In this document: in pieces, positions 7,104 to 13,675 of the stretch
Layout of the letters: every line of letters starts with the position of its first letter
Position numbering within the stretch: position 1 is the stretch's first letter
Assembly (NCBI GenBank): GCA_035577685.1
Contig: DATLVC010000005.1
Coordinates: 1-16,764, forward strand
Source: CAIYRG01 sp035577685
GTDB lineage: Bacteria > Pseudomonadota > Alphaproteobacteria > Micropepsales > Micropepsaceae
Reading direction: 5' to 3'
Length of the DNA: 16,764 nt
Notes under the pieces: model-generated
Databases searched by the model: none
The model's input: the letters and a program-made list of their open reading frames with translations, nothing else
What the model was told of the DNA's origin: nothing
Made by a program: the position numbers and the translations under genes

Positions 7104-7313
7104 TCACGATTTCTTGCGCTTGGATTTTGCTTTGCCGAATTCCTTGGGCGCCGGCTTCAGTTTGATCCGATCGCCCTGCTGTTTCGCTATTCCACTCAGT
7201 TTCTCGAGATGAGGGTCCTTCTTTACAGCCGTCTTGGCGGTGGTCCCCTTCTTCGGCTTCCCCTTCTCCGATTTCCCGGTGAATAGCTCTTTGACCCTTT
7301 TCACGATACCCAT
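7104..7313 (-). CDS. small Lys-rich hypothetical protein
   Basis: A 69-residue, strongly basic protein (about one residue in three is Lys or Arg). ATG 7313 is set by GGGAGG 6 nt upstream; an upstream in-frame start at 7364 has no ribosome site. The N-terminus MGIVKRVKELFTGK may form an amphipathic helix, the middle is a KGKPKKGTTAKTAVKK tract, and the end is KSKRKKS. It could bind nucleic acid or anionic membrane, but no family is recognised. It is 80 nt upstream of the Sel1-repeat gene in the same direction. Confidence 0.65.
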   Translation of the reverse strand: MGIVKRVKELFTGKSEKGKPKKGTTAKTAVKKDPHLEKLSGIAKQQGDRIKLKPAPKEFGKAKSKRKKS

Positions 7314-7587
7314 ACTCGCCTCCCTTGCGTGCTGTGTGCGGAGCAGCTTTGGACGGCTTAGCACGAATCGCGCCCGCCATCCGGGCAGGTAGTGGTTTAC
7401 AGAGATGGCCAGTTCCTTTTCACCTTATCGTCGGGCGCGCCCAATCCGGTCTCGGATGAACAGAAAGCCGCCTAGAGGTCCATGTTCGGGTTAGTCTATC
7501 TGGCAAATTCGACAGCCGTAGTCGCCAGCTACGATCGTGCGCTTCCCAGGCGGGTGCAGAAGATACAGGCTGATCCCTACATGCTGC

Positions 7588-7775
7588 GCTGAGCGCAAGG
7601 CCGGTGAACTGCTGGCGGCCATGCCAAAGGCGAAGGGGGCTGGTGATTAGCGGTCAGACACCGCTTGCATGCCGAAAGGAGTGGTCAGAAAACGCTCAAG
7701 GACCTAAATCACATCGCTGGCAACAACCTACCTAAAAGCGCGATGGGCCTCGGCACCCGGGCCAAGTCGTCATAG
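7588..7775 (+). pseudogene. remnant of a phage/plasmid-type accessory protein
   Basis: From 7588 one frame reads AERKAGELLAAMPKAKGAGD and hits TAG at 7648. The next frame, from 7647 to TAG 7773, continues with HRLHAERSGQKTLKDL. Read together across the frame change these resemble small proteins from alphaproteobacterial phages and plasmids that carry a R-AER-AGELL segment followed by a TL-DLGI segment. The first part lacks a start codon and upstream similarity breaks at 7588, where another frame (ADPYMLR) seems to supply the preceding residues. The match is from memory of the motif, so the identity is tentative. The 3' end overlaps the intact minus-strand gene. Confidence 0.4.
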
Positions 7776-7885
7776 GCCTCCGCGATCATTTCGATTCTGC
7801 TGCGTTCCTTCAGATTGGAAATATTCATTGCAACGGCGCGAATTTCCGCCGCGCGAACAGTGTAGTACTTGGTTTGGTCGTTCAT
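7709..7885 (-). CDS. 58-aa conserved-type small protein
   Basis: ATG 7885 has AGAGG 7 nt upstream on the minus strand and opens a 58-residue frame ending at TGA 7709-7711. The N-terminus MNDQTKYYTVRAAEIRAVAM and the later IEMIAEAYDDLARV match the pattern of a widespread alphaproteobacterial small protein: Y-Y-x-x-R-A-x-E-x-R-x-x-A, then A-x-x-Y-x-x-L-A. These form two amphipathic helices of unknown role. The C-terminus (PRPIALLGRLLPAM) departs from that pattern and runs into a decayed fragment, so the end may be replaced. No export signal is present. Confidence 0.6.
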   Translation of the reverse strand: MNDQTKYYTVRAAEIRAVAMNISNLKERSRIEMIAEAYDDLARVPRPIALLGRLLPAM

Positions 7886-8039
7886 TCGTTGCCTCTTGGG
7901 ATAAGCATTGATCTTATCACCGGGGCTACAACTGTATGGTTAACGAGTTCGTCAAGCTTTTGTAAAATAAGGAGTTCTCGGTACGTTTGGAGTCAGAGCA
8001 CGTCGCTTCGAAAAGGGTCCTGCCCGGCGAATTTTCTGA

Positions 8040-8222
8040 CTTTACCTGAACCACCGCCTTAGAGCGCCGCATCTTTACCTGAGTAATCAAGTAAATGTGG
8101 AACATGGACAGCCCTTTAGAAGTATTCGAGCACTGAAAGCTGGCGATGTGGTAATCTTCGCCAATCCATCCAGCGGCCAGCATATCGGGATGGTTCGGGC
8201 CACTCGCCGACAGGCTCACTGA
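8040..8222 (+). pseudogene. fragment resembling a peptidase or amidase core
   Basis: This frame is open for 60 codons between TGA 8037 and TGA 8220 and has no convincing start or ribosome site. Its end reads LKAGDVVIFANPSSGQHIGM, the pattern of NlpC/P60- and CHAP-type cell-wall peptidases (a GDVV-F strand, then the catalytic H in G-H-I-G-M/I-V). The catalytic Cys expected about 50-80 residues earlier is missing and the protein stops soon after the His. I read it as a broken remnant of a phage or exported cell-wall enzyme. A weak possibility is that the next frame (from 8221) continues the protein after a frameshift. Confidence 0.35.
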
Positions 8223-8530
8223 TGGTCAAACGCAACACCGAGCATACGGCCAAGCCGATAAGGTCAGATCAGCTAGCGCCAAATCGCAGCCGCTCTGATC
8301 CTCTCGAGCGGTTTGTGAATCCCTTCAACTCGCAAGGGGCTCACCTATGTTTGAACCCACCAAAAACCGCCTCCCCCGCCGGCCTTTCGCATGGCCGCTG
8401 ATCATTGGTCAGGTCAAAGTCTGCGAACAAAGTCGGGCCTAAGCCTACGACCGATTAAATAAACGGCAAGACATAAAAAATCGTGCAGCCATAGCTTACG
8501 ATTGAGCCTCACAATGAGGCGGGGGACGCC

Positions 8531-8710
8531 TTGTTAGCCTTCGAGAAGAAACAGGCTGGTGATGTCGCCAAGCCGTCGTCGCAGCACAAAGCTGAACTTG
8601 AACGTTGGAACTACCGCCGCCGTATTTGGCTGGCAGTTTTCCTTCTGTGCGGAATTTTTTGGGTCGTGCTGATTTCGATAATCATTTGGGTATCGCGCTC
8701 ATCGAATTAG
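8531..8710 (+). CDS. 59-aa single-pass membrane protein, TTG start
   Basis: A 59-residue frame from TTG 8531 to TAG 8708. GAGGCGGGGGA lies just upstream (8516-8526). A stop at 8492 and the lack of any in-frame ATG support TTG as start. Residues 1-30 are polar and positively charged (ending ERWNYRRR); residues 31-53 form one strong transmembrane helix (IWLAVFLLCGIFWVVLISIIIWV), followed by a short SRSSN tail. By the positive-inside rule the N-terminus is cytoplasmic. Function is unknown. It stands alone in the gene-poor tract, so it could be cargo of a former mobile element. Confidence 0.6.
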   Translation: MLAFEKKQAGDVAKPSSQHKAELERWNYRRRIWLAVFLLCGIFWVVLISIIIWVSRSSN

Positions 8711-8839
8711 CGGGACCGCACAAAGCTCGCGCATATGTCCCTATAACCGGTGAGGCCCCCGCCCCGTTCACAAGTATACAACTAATAGCAATATTGCAGT
8801 CCGCGCGCGACCGCGCCTTTTAGCCATTGGAACAGGATT

Positions 8840-8861
8840 TGCGGACATAGTGCGGACGCAG
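8840..8861 (+). repeat. 11-bp tandem direct repeat
   Basis: TGCGGACATAG (8840-8850) is followed directly by TGCGGACGCAG (8851-8861), agreeing at 9 of 11 positions. It sits about 60 bp from the 3' end of tRNA-Arg. Short direct repeats next to an attachment site can be integrase arm sites, but this is only suggestive. Confidence 0.35.
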
Positions 8862-8921
8862 TTATTCAGCGCAGCCTTATTTCAGGATGTAATTTATGAG
8901 TATCTGAAATTAATTGATAAT

Positions 8922-8998
8922 TGGCGACCCCGGCAGGACTTGAACCTGCGACCCACAGCTTAGAAGGCTGTTGCTCTATCCAGCTGAGCTACGGGGTC
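8922..8998 (-). tRNA. tRNA-Arg (anticodon TCT)
   Basis: A 77-nt cloverleaf on the minus strand. The acceptor stem GACCCCG/CGGGGTC has discriminator G and an encoded CCA (8922-8924). The D arm is GCTCAGCTGGATAGAGC, the anticodon stem is ACAGC/GCTGT with loop CTTCTAA (anticodon TCT), and the T arm contains GGTTCAAGTCC. It reads AGA codons (and probably AGG). It begins 2 nt after the stop of the complex I subunit gene, so it may be released from that mRNA by RNase P. Confidence 0.97.
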
Positions 8999-9000
8999 AA

Positions 9001-9306
9001 TCAATGCGACCAGGGTATTTTGCGGTCGAACTTGAAATTGTCAGAATAGGCTTTCGCTTTGGCTGCCGGCTGATGCGGCTCGTAGATCTGGAACGGAATA
9101 TTGTTCGCCTTCGCGTAGGCGACGGCCTCCTCCATCGTGTCGAAATCCAGGCTCACCTGTTGACGCATGTCGGTGGACGCGGTCCAGCCCATCAAGGGTT
9201 CGATCTCGCGCGGCCGCTCCGGCTCGAATTCCAGCACCCATTGGCGCGTGCGGGCCTTGCCCGACTGCATCGCACTTTTGGCCGGCTGATAAATCCGCGC
9301 GAGCAT
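9001..9306 (-). CDS. NADH dehydrogenase accessory subunit, NDUFS4-like
   Basis: A 101-residue protein of the 'ETC complex I subunit conserved region' family (mitochondrial NDUFS4/AQDQ 18-kDa subunit type). Supernumerary subunits of this kind stabilise the hydrophilic arm of complex I near the NADH module in alphaproteobacteria and mitochondria. Diagnostic stretches are MLARIYQPAKSAMQSG at the N-terminus, RQWVLEFEP, PLMGWTASTDM, FDTMEEAVAYAKANNI, and the end KFDRKIPWSH. The length is normal for bacterial members. ATG 9306 has AGGAGAG about 5 nt upstream. It lies between two tRNA genes in the same direction, with 55 nt to tRNA-Pro and 2 nt to tRNA-Arg. Confidence 0.93.
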   Translation of the reverse strand: MLARIYQPAKSAMQSGKARTRQWVLEFEPERPREIEPLMGWTASTDMRQQVSLDFDTMEEAVAYAKANNIPFQIYEPHQPAAKAKAYSDNFKFDRKIPWSH

Positions 9307-9361
9307 TCGTCTCTCCTATGACAGGTCACCTTCCGGAATGCATCCGGCGCGACGCCGAGAT

Positions 9362-9438
9362 TGGTCGGGGCGGTGTGATTCGAACACACGACCCTCTGCT
9401 CCCAAAGCAGATGCGCTACCAGGCTGCGCCACGCCCCG
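9362..9438 (-). tRNA. tRNA-Pro (anticodon TGG)
   Basis: A 77-nt cloverleaf on the minus strand. The acceptor stem CGGGGCG/CGCCCCG has discriminator A and an encoded CCA (9362-9364). The D arm is GCGCAGCCTGGTAGCGC, the anticodon loop TTTGGGA has anticodon TGG between CTGCT/AGCAG stems, and the T arm is GTGTGTTCGAATCACAC. It sits 63 nt after the DUF192 stop and 55 nt before the complex I subunit start. Confidence 0.97.
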
Positions 9439-9501
9439 GCCGCCATGGAGATACACGCTAGGCCCGGAGCCAGCAAGCATGTGGCGCCCGCAGCCAAACC
9501 C

Positions 9502-9978
9502 TCAGCGGGGCATATTGCCGAAAATCGCTTGGCGCACTTTGTCGCCGGGCTTCAGGCCCAGCTCGGCGGCCCGCCCACCGGCAATTTCCAGCACCGCCCG
9601 AACGGGCTGATAGGAGGGGATGCTGTCCTCCGAAAGCGGCTTGGCGTTCGCCGCAATGCGCGCCACGGTGCCATCCGCCTTGATGAACAGCATGTCGAGC
9701 GGAATCAGCGTGTTCTTCATCCAGAAGGCTTGTTCGCCTTCTTTGCCGAAATCGAACAGCATGCCAGCATTGGGCGCGAGGGTCTTGCGGAACATCAGCC
9801 CGCGTTCCTGCTGCTCCCAGGTGATCGCCATTTCCACCGTGAAGCGTTGCGGCCCCTTGGCGGTCTCGATGATGAGCGGCGCCTCAGTCAGCGTTGGCTG
9901 CGGCCCGGTGATCTCGGCCGCATAGGCAAAGCCGACAAGCCCGACGAAGGAAAAGAGGAAAGCGAAGATGGTGCGCAT
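9502..9978 (-). CDS. exported DUF192 family protein
   Basis: A 158-residue DUF192 protein; the family is common and structurally known but has no firm biochemical role. ATG 9978 starts a good signal peptide (MRTIFAFLFSFVGLVGFAYA) cleaved before AE; a TTG at 10005 would add nine residues, and neither start has a strong ribosome site. Family marks are F-x-V-E-M-A (46-51), RGLMFR (59-64), the FWMKNTLIPLDMLF block (85-98), then GxV (103-105) and the C-terminal EIAGGRAAELGLKPGD. It is 70 nt downstream of the cold-shock gene in the same direction, a pairing I recall from other alphaproteobacteria, and so is probably in its operon. Confidence 0.92.
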   Translation of the reverse strand: MRTIFAFLFSFVGLVGFAYAAEITGPQPTLTEAPLIIETAKGPQRFTVEMAITWEQQERGLMFRKTLAPNAGMLFDFGKEGEQAFWMKNTLIPLDMLFIKADGTVARIAANAKPLSEDSIPSYQPVRAVLEIAGGRAAELGLKPGDKVRQAIFGNMPR

Positions 9979-10048
9979 GGATTCGAGTCTACCTGCCCCG
10001 TTCAATCAGGCAAGTGGCTGGCAGGCACAGGACGGGAAAGAAAACGCC

Positions 10049-10597
10049 TCAAGCCTCCAGCACCACGATCTCGGCGGCCAGTTGGCCCTTGGGCCCGTCG
10101 CCCGCGCGCACCTTGACCCGCTGGCCCGGCACAAGCTCGCTGATGCCCGAGCGGCGCAGCGTCTCCATATGCACGAACACATCGGGCGAATTGGGATCGC
10201 GCGACACGAAGCCATAACCCTTGCCGCGATTGAACCATTTCACTGTCGCTTCAAAGGCCGGCCCTTCGGGCTGCGCCGTGAAACGCATCTCACGCACCGT
10301 ATCGGTGACAACGGTTGCCGTGCTGTTATCCAGTTCCAGAACCCGGATGGCCTGGAATCCTTTCGGACGCTCCACCGCCTCACACACCACGCGCGCGCCC
10401 TCCTGCGCCAGCTTGAAGCCGGATTGTCTTACGCAAGATTGATGGAGCAAAACGTCGCCCTGAATTCCTGCCGATGGTTTGATGAAACCGTATCCTTTGA
10501 CGGAATCGAACCATTTGATTCGGCCAGAAATCTGGATGATTGCTTCACCCTCTGCCGTTAAAGGCGATAATGTTGTCTCCGCTCCCACTTGCCCCAT
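10049..10597 (-). CDS. two-domain cold-shock (CSD) protein
   Basis: A 182-residue protein with two cold-shock domains, the alphaproteobacterial arrangement, binding single-stranded RNA/DNA. Domain 1 (about 23-90) has RNP1 KGYGFI (34-39) and a degenerate RNP2 DVLLHQS (48-54). Domain 2 (about 115-182) has KWFNRGKGYGFV with RNP1 KGYGFV (126-131) and RNP2 VFVHME (140-145). Domain 2 is the more canonical, keeping the aromatic residues that stack on bases. The linker is acidic and unstructured. ATG 10597 is preceded directly by GGGGGG with no proper spacing, an unusual ribosome site. It heads the DUF192-tRNA-NDUFS4-tRNA row and is divergent from coxG across a 141-nt gap. Confidence 0.95.
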   Translation of the reverse strand: MGQVGAETTLSPLTAEGEAIIQISGRIKWFDSVKGYGFIKPSAGIQGDVLLHQSCVRQSGFKLAQEGARVVCEAVERPKGFQAIRVLELDNSTATVVTDTVREMRFTAQPEGPAFEATVKWFNRGKGYGFVSRDPNSPDVFVHMETLRRSGISELVPGQRVKVRAGDGPKGQLAAEIVVLEA

Positions 10598-10738
10598 CCC
10601 CCCAGATAGTTAGTAGAAAGTTAACACGAATGTGATGACGGGAGAAGATGGCGAATCGGCCATTGCGCCTATCTGCGTTGATGCCAAGACCCCCGAGGAT
10701 ACCCGCGCAGATACGCGGTCAAGAGGTTCGCCCATCTC

Positions 10739-11332
10739 ATGGATTTCAAAGGGAAATACGCAATTCCAGCCAGCCCGGACGCGGTCTGGGCTGCGCTCCA
10801 CGAGGCGGAGATGCTGGCTGCCGCCATTCCGGGCTGCGAAGGCGTGGAGAAGCTTTCGGACATGGAATTCAAAGCACGGGCAACCCTCAAGATCGGCCCC
10901 GTGAAAGCGCGTTTCGAGGGCAAGGTGCAGTTTCAGGAATTGCCGCCGCCTGAGGGCGTCGTGCATGCGGTATTGCTCAAAGGCGAAGGTCAGGGAGGAG
11001 CAGCCGGCTTCGCGCGTGGCGAGTCCCAGGTGCGTCTGTCCGCCGATGGAACGGGCACTATTCTCGAATATGACGCCAAAGCGACAATCGGTGGACGTCT
11101 TGCGCAAGTGGGCCAGCGGCTGATCGACGGCGCGGCAAAGGCGCTTGCCGATGAATTTTTCGCGAAATTCGCCATTCTCATGCAGGCGCAGGCCGCCCAT
11201 GCCGAACTCGAGACCGTGCCAACGCAGGAAGTTCGCGTAGTCAAGGAAGAAGGGCTCGCGCCGCAGATATGGGTGGTTGGGCTGATCGGCATCGTCGTCA
11301 TTTTGCTGATCGTCTTTTCCATTGTGCTCTAG
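10739..11332 (+). CDS. coxG: CoxG-type SRPBCC protein, C-terminally anchored
   Basis: A 197-residue protein of the carbon monoxide dehydrogenase subunit G family. In Oligotropha, CoxG is needed to attach the molybdenum hydroxylase to the membrane. The START-like fold starts at MDFKGKYAIPASPDAVWAAL and shows the family stretch IPGCEGVEKLS (30-40), the strand core KIGPVKARFEGKVQF (51-65) and the helix GGRLAQVGQRLIDGAAKALADEFFAKF. A single helix (about 177-197, IWVVGLIGIVVILLIVFSIVL) ends the protein, giving a membrane tail. ATG 10739 has AAGAGG about 12 nt upstream, which is long. coxS follows after 44 nt. Confidence 0.92.
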   Translation: MDFKGKYAIPASPDAVWAALHEAEMLAAAIPGCEGVEKLSDMEFKARATLKIGPVKARFEGKVQFQELPPPEGVVHAVLLKGEGQGGAAGFARGESQVRLSADGTGTILEYDAKATIGGRLAQVGQRLIDGAAKALADEFFAKFAILMQAQAAHAELETVPTQEVRVVKEEGLAPQIWVVGLIGIVVILLIVFSIVL

Positions 11333-11376
11333 GCCCATGACGTCCTAGTGATCGGCAACGCAAAATCGGAGGACCC

Positions 11377-11838
11377 ATGACGGCGCTGTCGCTCACCGTG
11401 AATGGCACGCCCATAGAGGCTGATGTAGAGGATCGCACGCTGCTGGTGCATTTCCTGCGCGATGTTCTGCATCTGACGGGCACCCATGTCGGCTGCGATA
11501 CCAGCCAATGCGGTGCCTGTGTCGTGCATGTGAACGGGCGGGCGGTAAAATCCTGCACCATGTTCGCGGTGCAGGCCGCGGGCGATGACATCACCACCAT
11601 CGAAGGGCTGGCGAAAGAGGGAACGCTTCACCCTGTGCAGGTGGCGTTCCAGGAGCATCACGGACTGCAATGCGGCTTCTGCACGCCGGGCATGATCATG
11701 ACTGCGGTCGACATGCTCCGCCGCGTGAAACATCCCGATCCGGCGACCATCCGGCGCGAACTGGAAGGCAATATCTGCCGCTGCACCGGCTATCTGAACA
11801 TCATCAAGGCGATCGGCGCCGCTGCGGAAATGAACTGA
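11377..11838 (+). CDS. coxS: CoxS-type [2Fe-2S] subunit of molybdenum hydroxylase
   Basis: A 153-residue small subunit of the xanthine oxidase/CO dehydrogenase family that passes electrons from the molybdenum site to FAD. The N-terminal plant-type ferredoxin domain holds Cys40, Cys45, Cys48 and Cys60; the C-terminal helical domain holds Cys99, Cys102, Cys134 and Cys136 (CGFCTPGM and ICRCTGY), so all eight ligands are present. GGAGGA (11368-11373) is ideally placed before ATG 11377. The next gene starts 3 nt after the stop. The family includes CO, aldehyde, nicotinate and other hydroxylases; substrate is set by the large subunit, which is missing from the window. Confidence 0.97.
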   Translation: MTALSLTVNGTPIEADVEDRTLLVHFLRDVLHLTGTHVGCDTSQCGACVVHVNGRAVKSCTMFAVQAAGDDITTIEGLAKEGTLHPVQVAFQEHHGLQCGFCTPGMIMTAVDMLRRVKHPDPATIRRELEGNICRCTGYLNIIKAIGAAAEMN

Positions 11839-11841
11839 ACC

Positions 11842-12645
11842 ATGTACACCGCGCCCTTCCGCTATGTCCGAGCGAACACGCTGAGCGAAGCCGAGGATCT
11901 GTTCCGGCAATCGCCCGATGCGCGCTACATCGCCGGCGGACAGACGCTGATCCCCACCATGAAGCAGAGATTGTCCGCGCCTTCCGATGTGATCGACATT
12001 GGTCGGATCGGCGCGCTCAATTTCATTCGGCACGAAGGAAACATTCTCGTCATTGGCGCAGGGACGCCGCATGCCGATGTGGCCGTATCCGAGATGGTAC
12101 GGAACGCCATTCCGGCCTTGGCGGCATTGGCGGGCGAAATCGGCGATCCTGCCGTCAGGCACAAGGGAACGCTCGGGGGCTCGGTTGCGAATAATGATCC
12201 GGCTGCGGATTATCCCGCCGGCGTGCTCGGCCTGGGGGCGCGGGTGGAAACGACCGCGCGCACCATCGGGGCGGATGAATTTTTCACCGGCATGTTCGAA
12301 ACGGTTCTGGAACCGGGAGAGATTATCACCGAGATTTCTTTTCCCCTGCCCCGTCGCGCGGGTTATGCGAAATTTCCCAATCCAGCATCGCGCTACGCCA
12401 TGGTCGGTGTGTTCGTGGCGGACTTTCCCGACGGCGTGCGCGTCGCGGTCACCGGCGCAGCACCGAGCGTGTTCCGGTTCACGGAGATGGAAGCCGCGCT
12501 GGCGAAGCAATTCGCACCCGATGCGATTGCCGGAATTGCGATCGCGTCGGACGGTCTCAATGCGGATCTCTTCGGTTCGGCCGAATATCGCGCCCATCTG
12601 GTAGGCATCATGGCCAAACGCGCGATCCAAGCGGCGATGCTATAA
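11842..12645 (+). CDS. coxM: CoxM-type FAD-binding subunit of molybdenum hydroxylase
   Basis: A 267-residue medium subunit that binds FAD and hands electrons to the final acceptor. The two FAD motifs of the family are seen: AGGQTLIP (31-38) and TLGGSVANNDPAADYP (110-125). The N-terminal segment MYTAPFRYVRA and a C-terminal CO-dehydrogenase flavoprotein-like domain (from about 165) complete the usual layout, and the length is normal. ATG 11842 lies 3 nt after the coxS stop and the gene shares one base with the next start, showing tight coupling. In many clusters a coxL lies between coxS and coxM; here it does not. Confidence 0.96.
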   Translation: MYTAPFRYVRANTLSEAEDLFRQSPDARYIAGGQTLIPTMKQRLSAPSDVIDIGRIGALNFIRHEGNILVIGAGTPHADVAVSEMVRNAIPALAALAGEIGDPAVRHKGTLGGSVANNDPAADYPAGVLGLGARVETTARTIGADEFFTGMFETVLEPGEIITEISFPLPRRAGYAKFPNPASRYAMVGVFVADFPDGVRVAVTGAAPSVFRFTEMEAALAKQFAPDAIAGIAIASDGLNADLFGSAEYRAHLVGIMAKRAIQAAML

Positions 12646-13667
12646 TGGCAAACATGGACAACGCTTCCGACATCGCCGCCGATCCGCTGGCCGCCGCCGC
12701 GGCCTGGATGGCCGGCCAACACAAGGTCGCGCTGGCGACGGTCACGCGCACTTGGGGCTCCGCGCCCCGCCCCGCGGGCAGCCAGATGGCGGTGCGCGAT
12801 GATGGCGCGTTCACGGGATCGGTCTCCGGCGGCTGCGTGGAAGGCGCCGTCATCGGCGAAGCGCAAAACGCGCTTCATGATGGCAAGGCCCGCAATCTGA
12901 AATTCGGCGTCAGCGACGAGGATGCCTGGGCCGTGGGGCTGGCTTGCGGCGGCACCATCGAAGTTCATGTGGCGCCTGTCCTCGGCGGTCCGCAAGCAGC
13001 CCAGATCGCGGAGTTGGAACGGGCTCGCGCAGCCAAATGCGCGGTCGTGCTGGCGACCGATCTTTCCGGCGGTGAAAGCCGCATCGTCTATCCCGACAGC
13101 GCTTCGGCCGACCCGCTTATTGCAGCCGCGGCCGTTCAGGCACGCCGGGATCAGAGCGCGGCGGTGGAGGTGGGCGGCCGGTCCTGGTTCCTCACCGTGT
13201 TCAATCCGCCGCTCGATCTTGTCGTCATCGGTGCGGTCCATATCGCCCAACCGCTAGCGCGGATGGGTGCGCTTGCCGATTACGCCGTGCGCGTCATCGA
13301 CCCGCGCACGACCTTTGCCACCTCTGAGCGTTTTCCCGGGGTATCGCTGGTCCATGCATGGCCCGACGAAGCGCTCGCGGCCCAGCCGCTGACCGCGCGC
13401 AGCGCCATTGTCGCGCTTACGCATGATCCCAAATTCGACGATCCGGCGCTTGCGGCCGCGCTGAGGTCGCCGGCCTTCTATATCGGCGCGCTGGGCTCGC
13501 GCACCACCCATGGCCGCCGTTTGGAGCGCCTGAAAGCGCTCGGCTTTTCGGAAGCGGAATTGGCGCGCATTCACGGGCCGATCGGGCTGGATATCGGGGC
13601 GCGCTCACCCGCGGAGATCGCGGTCTCGATTCTCGGGGAAACGACGGCGATTCTGCGCAAAAGCTGA
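12645..13667 (+). CDS. XdhC/CoxI family molybdoenzyme maturation factor
   Basis: A 340-residue protein of the XdhC/CoxI family, which binds molybdenum cofactor and helps sulphurate and insert it into xanthine-dehydrogenase-type enzymes. The N-terminal XdhC domain has GSAPRPAGSQMAV (38-50) and GSVSGGCVE (58-66). The C-terminal Rossmann domain begins LDLVVIGAVHIAQPLA, with Val where most NAD-binding loops have the middle Gly, and carries IVALTHDPKFDDPAL, YIGALGSRTTHGRRLERL and GLDIGARSPAEIAVSI. ATG 12645 overlaps the coxM stop by one base; an ATG at 12654 is an alternative. It closes the cox-type gene set. Confidence 0.95.
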   Translation: MANMDNASDIAADPLAAAAAWMAGQHKVALATVTRTWGSAPRPAGSQMAVRDDGAFTGSVSGGCVEGAVIGEAQNALHDGKARNLKFGVSDEDAWAVGLACGGTIEVHVAPVLGGPQAAQIAELERARAAKCAVVLATDLSGGESRIVYPDSASADPLIAAAAVQARRDQSAAVEVGGRSWFLTVFNPPLDLVVIGAVHIAQPLARMGALADYAVRVIDPRTTFATSERFPGVSLVHAWPDEALAAQPLTARSAIVALTHDPKFDDPALAAALRSPAFYIGALGSRTTHGRRLERLKALGFSEAELARIHGPIGLDIGARSPAEIAVSILGETTAILRKS

Positions 13668-13675
13668 AAAAAGAA

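Larger units (their letters stand above)
7314..8921. other. gene-poor tract abutting tRNA-Arg, likely decayed mobile element
   Basis: In about 1.6 kb only two short intact genes can be supported (7709-7885 and 8531-8710). The rest includes two fragments that look like broken coding sequence (7588-7775 and 8040-8222), and I see no long open gene, integrase or RNA gene. The tract appears less GC-rich than its flanks, and it ends precisely where tRNA-Arg ends, the usual integration point of tyrosine-recombinase elements. No second copy of the tRNA 3' end was found by eye. Confidence 0.4.

Noticed and set aside
7024..7380. N-terminal extension of the Sel1-repeat protein
   Set aside because: The signal peptide begins at ATG 7023 with a good ribosome site, and the extension overlaps the Lys-rich gene in another frame.
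7926..8219. A 97-codon minus-strand frame
   Set aside because: No ribosome site or recognisable pattern, and it is antisense to the peptidase-like fragment, which has a better motif.
8347..8442. A 31-codon frame from ATG 8347 with AAGGGG upstream
   Set aside because: Too short and without family signal or helix pattern to call a gene, although the ribosome site is fair.
8605..8823. A 72-codon plus-strand frame
   Set aside because: It overlaps the 59-aa membrane protein in another frame and has no ribosome site or domain.
11329..12630. A 433-codon minus-strand frame
   Set aside because: Antisense to coxS and coxM, with His/Arg-rich shadow composition and no domain.
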